A stretch of DNA of 6,260 bases from an uncultured Collinsella sp. (GTDB lineage: Bacteria; Actinomycetota; Coriobacteriia; Coriobacteriales; Coriobacteriaceae). The notes beneath the pieces were generated by a model. It did not search any database. It saw only the letters and a list, made by a program, of their open reading frames with translations, and was not told where the DNA came from. The DNA is taken from assembly GCA_902482185.1 (NCBI GenBank), contig CABSZR010000091.1, positions 1 through 6,260 of the forward strand, in the 5' to 3' direction. This document shows, piece by piece, positions 1 to 5,575 of the stretch. Position 1 is the first letter of the stretch. Each line of letters begins with the position of its first letter. The position numbers and the translations under genes were made by a program.

Positions 1-815
1 CCCTTCTCCACGCCCAGGCGCCTGGATGCCTCGCGGCTCATGAGCTCGCCGGCGCGGGTGATCTTGAAGGCGGTCTGCTTGATCTTCTCGGCCACGTCCA
101 TGAGGTTGGCGTCCTGGGGCAGCTCGGAGAGGGCGGCGGCCATGACGCCGGGGCCAGAGACGCCCACGTTGATGACGGCGTCGGCCTCGCCGGAGCCGTG
201 GACGGCGCCCGCCATAAACGGGGAGTCCTCGACCATGTTGGCAAAGCAGACAAACTTGGAGGCGCCGACGGAATCCTGGTCGGCCGTGAGTTTAGCGGCA
301 TCGATGATGGTCTGAGCCGCCATGAGCACGGCGTCCATGTTGATGCCGGCGCGCAGGCTGGCGACGTTGACGCTGGAGCAGACGCGGCTCGTGGTAGCGA
401 GCGCCTGGGGGATGGACTGGATGACGCGGCGGTCGGCGTTGCCGATGCCCTTCTGGACGAGTGCGGAGAAGCCGCCCAGGTAATCGATGCCGAGCGTCTC
501 GGCCGCGCGGTCGAGGGCATGCGCGATGGGGGTGAGGTCCTCATCCTTGCAGCACGCGGCGATCTGCGCCACCGGGGTGACGGAAACGCGCTTGTTGACG
601 ATGGGGATACCGTACTCGCGCTCGAGGTTCTCGGCGGTCTCGACCAAGTGCTCAGCCGTGTGCGTCACGTGGTCGTAGATCTTCGTGCACATGCGGTCGA
701 GGTTCTCGTCACCGCAACCCATGAGCGAAACACCCATGGTGATGGTTCTGATGTCGAGGTTCTGCTCCTCAACCATGCCGCGGGTTTCCGCGATTTCTGC
801 GGGCGTGATCGCCAT
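1..815 (-). CDS. UPF0210/DUF711 'PFL family' protein, 3' end cut by window edge
   Basis: This is a conserved protein of the UPF0210 (DUF711) family. Databases call it 'PFL family' because of fold resemblance to pyruvate formate-lyase; its biochemical role is not established. The window holds the first 271 residues, against roughly 450 in complete members. Family hallmarks are visible: NLDIRTITMGVSL near residues 19-31, a CCKDEDLTP segment at 88-96, VNVASLRAGINMDAV at 149-163, and the signature DSPFMAGAVHGSGE at 197-210 followed by INVGVSGPGV at 215-224. No signal peptide or membrane segment is seen, so it is probably cytosolic. The ATG start is supported by AGGAG on the minus strand (plus 823-827), seven bases upstream. 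In other bacteria this gene usually follows a small ACT-domain gene (UPF0237). Here its upstream neighbour is metH, separated by a hairpin, so it is probably a separate transcription unit. Confidence 0.9.
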   Translation of the reverse strand, partial: MAITPAEIAETRGMVEEQNLDIRTITMGVSLMGCGDENLDRMCTKIYDHVTHTAEHLVETAENLEREYGIPIVNKRVSVTPVAQIAACCKDEDLTPIAHALDRAAETLGIDYLGGFSALVQKGIGNADRRVIQSIPQALATTSRVCSSVNVASLRAGINMDAVLMAAQTIIDAAKLTADQDSVGASKFVCFANMVEDSPFMAGAVHGSGEADAVINVGVSGPGVMAAALSELPQDANLMDVAEKIKQTAFKITRAGELMSREASRRLGVEK

Positions 816-860
816 CCTTGCACTCCTATCTGCCAAAACGAGCATAGTCTTGTCTATTCT

Positions 861-898
861 AACGTGCCGCACGTGCCAAGTGGCGCATGCGGCACGTT
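861..898 (-). terminator. Strong hairpin between metH and the UPF0210 gene, probable operon terminator
   Basis: Positions 861-877 pair with 882-898 around an AAGT tetraloop. There are eleven uninterrupted Watson-Crick pairs at the base, one C/A mismatch (872/887), then five more pairs including one G-U. It starts 25 bases after the metH stop and lies 45 bases before the UPF0210 start, where a terminator of the met operon is expected. The oddity is the tail. Read on the minus strand, the stem is followed by TTAGAATAGA rather than a clean U-run. The four T's flank the stem on the plus strand instead. It could be an inefficient or bidirectional terminator, or an attenuator of the downstream gene. 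Confidence 0.5.
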
Positions 899-923
899 TT
901 GGTGCTCGGTTGTTTCCGTTGTG

Positions 924-3479
924 TTACTGCCCAAAGACCTCTTCGGCGATGCGCGCGCTTTCGGCGGCGTCTTTGGCGTAGTAGTCCGCGCCGATCTGTT
1001 TGGCGTATTCGGGGGTGAGTACGGCGCCGCCTACGATGATCTTGACGCCCGGCACCTCGGCATGAAGCAGCTTGATGGTCTCTTCCATGGCCACGACGGT
1101 GGTAGTCATAAGCGCCGAGAGGCCGACGAGCTTGATGTCACGCTCCCGTACGGTCTTGAGCACCTCTTGCGGGTCGACGTCGCGGCCTAGGTCAAAGACG
1201 GTATAACCGTAGTTATCGAGCAGCATCTTGACGATGTTCTTACCGATGTCGTGGATGTCGCCTTTAACGGTGGCCACGCAGATCTTGCCCTTGTCGGCGA
1301 TCTCGCCGGCGGGCATCAGGCGCTTGATGGTGTCGAAGCCCACGCGCGCGGCCTCGGCCGAGGCCATAAGCTGCGGCAAGAAGAACTTGCCCTGGTCAAA
1401 GAGGACGCCAACCTCGTCGAGGGCGGGGATAAAGTGATTGTTGATGAGGTCCATGGCGTCGTGATCTGCCAGCAGACGCTCGGTCTCGGCCGCGATTTCG
1501 CCCTTGCGGCCCGAGACGACCATGTGGCGGATGGGGTCGTCATCGGCGCTTGCGGTGGTGCTTGCGGCAGGCGTGGCATCGCTCGATGCCGACTGAGCGG
1601 CCGCCGGGTTGGCGGCAATCTTGTACGGGTCGGTCCAGCCGGCGTAGCGCTCGATGTATCCGGTCGAGCCCTCGTCCTCAACGCTCAGCACGCGATAGCT
1701 GTAGACGGTGTCCATAAAGCGCTTGGAACCCGGGTTCATGATGGGGGCGTCCAGGCCCGCGCCGAAGGCGGCAGCCAAAAAGACCGAGCCCAGCAGCGGG
1801 CGGGCAGGCAGGCCAAAGCTGATGTTCGACACGCCGAGCGCGCACTTGACGCCCAGGCGTTCCTTGCACAGGGACATGGCGCGCAGAATCTGTTCGGCCT
1901 GGCGTTGATTGGTCGAGGCGGTCATGACCAGGCAGTCGATGAGGATGCGGTCCGGGCCGATGCCGTAACGGGCGGCCTCGGCCACGATGCGCTCGGCGAT
2001 GGCGAAGCGGGCCTCGGCGGTATCGGGGATGCCGTCTTCGTCGAGCGTGAGGCCGACAACGTTGGTGCCGTAGTGGGCGACTAGGGGAAAGATCTCGTCC
2101 ATGATTTGCCGTTTGCCATTGACCGAGTTGATGATGGGCTTGCCGGCGTAGCGGCGCACGGCGGCCTCGACGGCTGCGGGGTCGGTGGAGTCGATCTGCA
2201 ACGGCAGCAAGGTGGAGCCCTGGAGCTGCTCGGTTGCCTGTTGGATGATCTTGACCTCGTCGATTTCGGGCAGGCCCACGTTGACGTCCAGGATGTCGGC
2301 GCCCTGCTCCTGCTGGCTGATGCCCTGGCTCACGACGTAGTCCAGGTCGCCGTCGCGCAGGGCCTGCTGCAGGCGCTTTTTGCCGGTGGGGTTGATGCGC
2401 TCGCCGATGACGGCGATCTTGTGGCCGTCGCAGGGAAGGTCCACCACGGTCTGGGCGCTCGTGACCGACATACTGGGCTTGCGGCGGCGCGGACTGGGCG
2501 TGTGGTTGTCGATAAGCGTGCGCAGGGCCGCCATATGCGCGGGCGTGGTGCCGCAGCAGCCGCCCACGACGCTCACACCGTCGGCGATCATGCCGGCGAC
2601 GGCCTCGGCGTACTCGGGGGCTTGGATGTCAAAGACGGTATTGCCGTCGTCGTCCACGCGGGGCAGTCCCGCATTGGCCTGCACCATAACGGGCTTGTCG
2701 GTAACGGTGAGCATGCGTGCGGCGAGCCCTCGGAGCTCGGCCGGTCCCTGGCTGCAGTTGATGCCTAAAACGTCGGCGCCGATGGCGTCGAGGGTGATGG
2801 CGGCGACCTCGGGGCTCGTGCCCAAGAAGGTGCGACCGTCTTCCTCAAAGGTCATGGTGGCAAAGACGGGCAGGTCGGAATTCTCGCGGCAGGCGAGGAC
2901 GGCGGCCTTGATCTCGGCAAGGTCGGTCATGGTCTCGATAATAAAGAGGTCCACACCCGCATCGACGCCGGTGCGCACCTCCTCGGCAAAGAGGTCATAG
3001 GCCTCGTCGAAGCTGAGGGTACCCAAGGGGCGCAGCAGGGCGCCGATGGGGCCGATATCGCCGGCAACGTAGCGGGCGCCGGCCTCGCGGGCGCAGGTGA
3101 CTGCCGCGGCAAAGACGTCTGCCACGGTGGCGGCGCCGTCGAGCTTGTGGGCGTTGGCGCCAAAGGTGTTGGCGGTGATCACGTCGCAGCCGGCCTCGAC
3201 GTATTGGCGCTGAATGTCGGTAATGACCTGGGGCTCCTCAAAGTTGAGCAGCTCGGGCAGGGCGCCGGCCTTCATGCCGGCCGCCTGCAGCATGGTGCCC
3301 ATGCCGCCGTCAAACAGCAGGTGTCCCGTGCCCTCGATGGCGGCACGCAGGCGGTCATCCTTAATGCGAAGGTCGTCGATCGTGCGCGTCTTGTATGCAG
3401 CGCCATTACGGCGTGCGGCATCAACGGGTGCCGCCAGCGCGGCGCCGTCCAGATCATGAGTGATAAGCGGAGTAAACAT
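924..3479 (-). CDS. metH: Cobalamin-dependent methionine synthase, short form without reactivation domain
   Basis: This enzyme transfers the methyl group of 5-methyl-tetrahydrofolate to homocysteine through a bound cobalamin, making methionine and tetrahydrofolate in the cytosol. Domains in order: homocysteine-binding barrel at about 52-325, opening with FDGGMGTML and carrying the zinc-ligand cysteines C242 (GINCS) and C308/C309 (GGCCGTTP); pterin-binding barrel at about 353-600, with GERINPTGKKRL at 359-370; an Ala/Ser/Thr-rich linker at about 622-648; a helical cap at about 650-728; and a B12-binding Rossmann domain at about 730-850, with DIHDIGKN at 741-748, where H743 is the expected lower cobalt ligand. 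At 851 residues it stops where E. coli MetH (about 1227) continues into the activation domain, which here is encoded by the gene just upstream. About 45 residues precede the first barrel, longer than in E. coli. The ATG is supported by AGGAG six bases upstream. Confidence 0.95.
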   Translation of the reverse strand: MFTPLITHDLDGAALAAPVDAARRNGAAYKTRTIDDLRIKDDRLRAAIEGTGHLLFDGGMGTMLQAAGMKAGALPELLNFEEPQVITDIQRQYVEAGCDVITANTFGANAHKLDGAATVADVFAAAVTCAREAGARYVAGDIGPIGALLRPLGTLSFDEAYDLFAEEVRTGVDAGVDLFIIETMTDLAEIKAAVLACRENSDLPVFATMTFEEDGRTFLGTSPEVAAITLDAIGADVLGINCSQGPAELRGLAARMLTVTDKPVMVQANAGLPRVDDDGNTVFDIQAPEYAEAVAGMIADGVSVVGGCCGTTPAHMAALRTLIDNHTPSPRRRKPSMSVTSAQTVVDLPCDGHKIAVIGERINPTGKKRLQQALRDGDLDYVVSQGISQQEQGADILDVNVGLPEIDEVKIIQQATEQLQGSTLLPLQIDSTDPAAVEAAVRRYAGKPIINSVNGKRQIMDEIFPLVAHYGTNVVGLTLDEDGIPDTAEARFAIAERIVAEAARYGIGPDRILIDCLVMTASTNQRQAEQILRAMSLCKERLGVKCALGVSNISFGLPARPLLGSVFLAAAFGAGLDAPIMNPGSKRFMDTVYSYRVLSVEDEGSTGYIERYAGWTDPYKIAANPAAAQSASSDATPAASTTASADDDPIRHMVVSGRKGEIAAETERLLADHDAMDLINNHFIPALDEVGVLFDQGKFFLPQLMASAEAARVGFDTIKRLMPAGEIADKGKICVATVKGDIHDIGKNIVKMLLDNYGYTVFDLGRDVDPQEVLKTVRERDIKLVGLSALMTTTVVAMEETIKLLHAEVPGVKIIVGGAVLTPEYAKQIGADYYAKDAAESARIAEEVFGQ

Positions 3480-3485
3480 CGATGG

Positions 3486-3491
3486 CTCCTA
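3486..3491 (-). promoter_or_regulatory. metH ribosome binding site overlapping the upstream stop codon
   Basis: On the minus strand the sequence reads TAGGAG: the TAG stop of the reactivation-domain gene (plus 3489-3491) shares bases with the AGGAG Shine-Dalgarno of metH (plus 3486-3490). Six bases separate it from the metH ATG. This fixes the metH start and suggests that ribosomes finishing the upstream gene can reinitiate at metH. Confidence 0.75.
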
Positions 3492-4277
3492 ATGGCTGGA
3501 ATAGCAGGTGGTGTGGGCGGCGCGGAAGCGGCAGTGCTCGCGCATGCGGCAGATATTGCAGGTGGGGCGGCTCTGGGCGTCGTGGACTTCGCCGTCAAAC
3601 AGGCCGATCACCGCGGTCACGCTCTTGGTGGGCATGAGCAGGCTGGTGGGGGTGACGGTAAGTCCAATGAGGCGCGTGGCATTGAGTGCATCCACGATCG
3701 AGCGCTGGGCAGAGAGCGGGCAGTCGCCATAGCCGGGACTGAAGCGCCAGTTGCCGGCGAGCCCGTGTGCAGCGGCTGCAGCCTTGACCCGCTGGTCCAT
3801 CTGCTCGACGGCGGCCTCCACATAGGCAGAGCATGCGGCGTCGAGCACGGCGCCTTCCAGGGGTTGCTGGGCTCCCGTGGTGCGCAGACGGCGTTCGGCA
3901 GACATCCCGAGGGTGCAGGCCATGAGCGCCGCCAGGCGGGCGTCTTTGAGATGTCGATAGATATCACGACCCCGCAGCTCAACATTGGTGCCAACCAAGC
4001 GGATGCAGGGCTCGCCCTGCTCGTCGACGCCCGTGGCATCGACGGCAAACACGCGTCGCACGCCGCGGGGCTCGATATCCAGCTCTAAGCGCTCAACGAC
4101 AAGCTCAATACGCTGCGACAGCTCGGGCTCAATCTGCTGACCGCCGTAGCCCAGGTAGCGCAGCATCTCGGCACGGTCGACACGAGGGTGGTGGGCAGCG
4201 TCGATACGGTAAAGCGCCGGCGACGCAAGGTCGGCCGGCACTTCAACAACGGTTGTATCGACGTGCGGTTTTTCCAT
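3489..4277 (-). CDS. Stand-alone methionine synthase reactivation-domain protein (Met_synt_B12-like)
   Basis: This 262-residue protein matches the C-terminal activation domain of MetH, here encoded as a separate gene. By homology it should bind S-adenosylmethionine and help reductively methylate cobalamin on MetH that has fallen into the inactive cob(II) state. The clearest mark is RFSPGYGDCPLS at 178-189, corresponding to the R-x3-GY S-adenosylmethionine-binding loop of MetH, followed by a conserved-looking stretch through TSLLMPTKSV to about 220. The N-terminal part has MLRYLGYGGQ at 38-47, typical of free-standing members. The C-terminus has a cysteine cluster, C240, C243, C248 and possibly C258, which the E. 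coli domain lacks as far as I recall and which could hold a metal or Fe-S cluster. The ATG overlaps the metF stop by one base (TAATG), and no well-spaced Shine-Dalgarno is seen, so translation probably depends on coupling. Family assignment is firm; the exact role is inferred. Confidence 0.88.
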   Translation of the reverse strand: MEKPHVDTTVVEVPADLASPALYRIDAAHHPRVDRAEMLRYLGYGGQQIEPELSQRIELVVERLELDIEPRGVRRVFAVDATGVDEQGEPCIRLVGTNVELRGRDIYRHLKDARLAALMACTLGMSAERRLRTTGAQQPLEGAVLDAACSAYVEAAVEQMDQRVKAAAAAHGLAGNWRFSPGYGDCPLSAQRSIVDALNATRLIGLTVTPTSLLMPTKSVTAVIGLFDGEVHDAQSRPTCNICRMREHCRFRAAHTTCYSSH

Positions 4278-5149
4278 TACCCCAGGCGCTCCATAATGGT
4301 CGCGGCGATTGCAGGACGGTTCATAGTGTACAGGTGCAGACCGTCGGCACCGTGCTCCTTAAGGTCGCAAAGCTGACGAGCAGCATAATCTACACCGGCT
4401 GCCTGCAGGCTCTCGGGGTCGTTCTCGTACTTGGCGAGGATCTTGATGACGGGGGAGGGCAGCGACGCGCCGCACATAAAGACCATGCGGCTGATCTGCG
4501 ACTTGCCCATAAACGGCATGATGCCCGCGGTAATGGGCACGGTGATGCCGGCCTTGTCGGCAAGCTCGCGGAAGCGATAGAAGCACTCGTTATCAAAGAA
4601 GAGCTGTGTCACAAAGAAGCTCGCGCCGGCGTCTTGCTTTTGCTTGAGGTGCTCGACCGAGAGGTTGAGATCCTCGCAGGCAATGTGGCCTTCGGGGTAG
4701 GCTGCGGCGCCCACGCAAAAGCCGGCGTCGACGAGCTCGGGGATGAGGTCGCGGGCGTAGGCGTAGTCGGAGGCAGGCTTGTCGTCCTCGGTCGCGCCGG
4801 CGGGCAGGTCGCCGCGCAGGGCTAGCACGTTTTCCACGCCGGCAGTGCGATACTCGTCAATCTTGGCGGCGATGTCGGCGTGGGTGCGGCCCACGCAGGT
4901 GAGATGCGCTACCGAGGGCGTATCGAATTCGCTCGAAATCATATGCGCGATGGGGGCGGTGGTGGCACCGTTGCCCGAGCCGCCGGCCGAGCAGGTGACC
5001 GAGACAAAGCTCGGCGAAAGCTTGCACAGATTGCCTGCCACCTCGCGAGCCGTGTCGAGGGTCAGCTCGCCCTTGGGCGGGAACATCTCAAACGAAATGG
5101 GCGCGGTGCCCTGGGATGCTGCCTGCTTAAAAACCTCGTCGACGCGCAT
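4277..5149 (-). CDS. metF: 5,10-methylenetetrahydrofolate reductase
   Basis: This FAD-dependent enzyme reduces 5,10-methylene-tetrahydrofolate to 5-methyl-tetrahydrofolate, the methyl donor for MetH. Its 290 residues match the usual length of bacterial MetF, a single TIM barrel with no regulatory extension. Visible family motifs are SFEMFPPKGE at 19-28, with E21 in the position of the catalytic glutamate; LALRGDLP at 109-116, with D114 as the flavin-modulating aspartate; AAYPEGH at 149-155; FFVTQLFFDN at 178-187, with Q182 as a folate contact; and ITAGIMP at 206-212. The ATG start is backed by a very good AAAGGAG on the minus strand (plus 5156-5162), six bases upstream. It is the first gene of the operon, and its TAA stop overlaps the next ATG by one base. 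Placement next to metH and the reactivation protein fits one methyl-transfer pathway. Confidence 0.95.
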   Translation of the reverse strand: MRVDEVFKQAASQGTAPISFEMFPPKGELTLDTAREVAGNLCKLSPSFVSVTCSAGGSGNGATTAPIAHMISSEFDTPSVAHLTCVGRTHADIAAKIDEYRTAGVENVLALRGDLPAGATEDDKPASDYAYARDLIPELVDAGFCVGAAAYPEGHIACEDLNLSVEHLKQKQDAGASFFVTQLFFDNECFYRFRELADKAGITVPITAGIMPFMGKSQISRMVFMCGASLPSPVIKILAKYENDPESLQAAGVDYAARQLCDLKEHGADGLHLYTMNRPAIAATIMERLG

Positions 5150-5192
5150 ATCGTGCTCCTTTAGATACGTAATAGTGTGATGTGTAGTAAGG

Positions 5193-5220
5193 ATTCTACA
5201 GCACCACTGTGTTACGGTGG
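5193..5220 (-). promoter_or_regulatory. Candidate metF operon promoter with overlapping inverted repeat
   Basis: On the minus strand a TAGAAT hexamer (plus 5193-5198) lies about 43 bases before the metF ATG and could be a -10 box; the hexamer 17 bases upstream, TCCACC, is a poor -35. The spacer and part of the -35 position are covered by a seven-pair inverted repeat with a three-base loop (5204-5210 with 5214-5220, one G-U). A poor -35 overlapped by a dyad would fit a regulated promoter, but the repeat is short and the promoter match is weak. Confidence 0.3.
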
Positions 5221-5287
5221 AGTTTCACTCGCTATTTGGGGATACCAATCGAAAATGCTTTGCTATCGGCATTTCTTATAACAGAGC

Positions 5288-5365
5288 GGTCAATCTAGGA
5301 TGGGGCTATAAAGACTGGTATCTTATACGAAATACCAGTTAATAGAGCCCCATCCCAAATTGACT
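5288..5365. repeat. Long imperfect palindrome, 38-nt arms, unknown function
   Basis: Positions 5288-5325 and 5328-5365 are near-complementary: 28 Watson-Crick pairs, 3 G-U pairs and 7 mismatches over 38 positions. The perfect blocks are GGATGGGGCT with AGCCCCATCC (5298-5307/5346-5355) and ACTGGTAT with ATACCAGT (5314-5321/5332-5339). The outermost arms end in TTGACC on the minus strand and TTGACT on the plus strand, facing outward like two -35 boxes, but I see no matching -10 at normal spacing. It has no U-run on either side, so it is not a classical terminator. No clear target-site duplication flanks it. It may be a genome-dispersed repeat, a large operator or a structured RNA. Confidence 0.75.
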
Positions 5366-5399
5366 ACCCTTAAACTATGGGGAGAGGTCTGCAATTTAT

Positions 5400-5562
5400 A
5401 CAGTTGATTGGCCATTAAGGGCGGCAGCGCCGCTGTGATGCGGTAACCTCATTGATTGGTTTCGCGACAGCAACATAACGGTAATGTCGCGGAAACACGG
5501 CGAGTCTAAGCTATGACTCGTTCGTTAGTAATCAACACCGCTTCTCACGCGGTGCCGATACG
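5400..5562 (+). promoter_or_regulatory. Structured probable leader of glnN with successive stem-loops
   Basis: Four inverted repeats precede glnN: 5421-5425 with 5429-5433 (five GC pairs, three-base loop); 5460-5469 with 5485-5494 (ten pairs, one G-U, 15-base loop); 5501-5506 with 5515-5520 (six pairs, eight-base loop); and 5536-5541 with 5549-5554 (six pairs, seven-base loop), which ends eight bases before the AAGGGAG Shine-Dalgarno. The octamer TTGATTGG occurs twice, at 5404-5411 and 5452-5459. A T/A-rich stretch at 5395-5402 might hold a -10, but there is no good -35. The pairings are visible in the sequence; that they act as an RNA leader is inference. Confidence 0.4.
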
Positions 5563-5575
5563 AAGGGAGTTCCGT

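Larger units (their letters stand above)
5163..5562. other. Divergent intergenic region between metF and glnN, no gene seen
   Basis: About 400 bases between the ribosome binding sites of metF (minus) and glnN (plus) hold no convincing coding sequence and are visibly richer in A and T than the flanking genes. From left to right it has a candidate metF promoter with an overlapping hairpin (5193-5220), a weak A/T-rich stem (5253-5258 with 5269-5274), a 78-nt palindrome (5288-5365) and a stem-loop-rich stretch leading into glnN (about 5400-5560). I looked for the SAM-I core, the B12 box of cobalamin riboswitches, T-box elements and folate or glutamine riboswitch sequences and saw none. Confidence 0.8.

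Noticed and set aside
198..1190. 330-codon open frame on the plus strand
   Set aside because: It runs antisense across both the UPF0210 gene and the metH 3' end, has a composition of Gly, Asp, Val and His typical of a GC-rich shadow frame, and matches no family I know.
1251..2768. Two further long plus-strand open frames (1251-2084 and 2106-2768)
   Set aside because: Both lie wholly inside metH on the opposite strand and show the shadow composition expected from high third-position GC.
3480..3488. Frameshift or gene decay that separated MetH from its activation domain
   Set aside because: The activation gene lies upstream of metH, not downstream, and each has its own start and stop, so this is a designed split and not a broken full-length metH.
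3147..4088. 313-codon open frame on the plus strand
   Set aside because: It is antisense to metH and the reactivation gene, both of which have clear motifs and ribosome binding sites; its sequence is low-complexity Gly/Ala/His.
5288..5365. Palindrome as an insertion sequence or MITE with target duplication
   Set aside because: No direct repeat flanks it and there is no transposase; it stays an unexplained palindrome until copy number is known.
5288..5388. Outward promoters built on the TTGACC/TTGACT ends of the palindrome
   Set aside because: No acceptable -10 hexamer is found 16-19 bases downstream on either strand.
5163..5400. SAM or cobalamin riboswitch upstream of metF
   Set aside because: Expected from the pathway, but on the minus strand I saw neither the SAM-I conserved core nor a B12 box. 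The GTGGTG-like bases at 5203-5207 are part of a small hairpin only.
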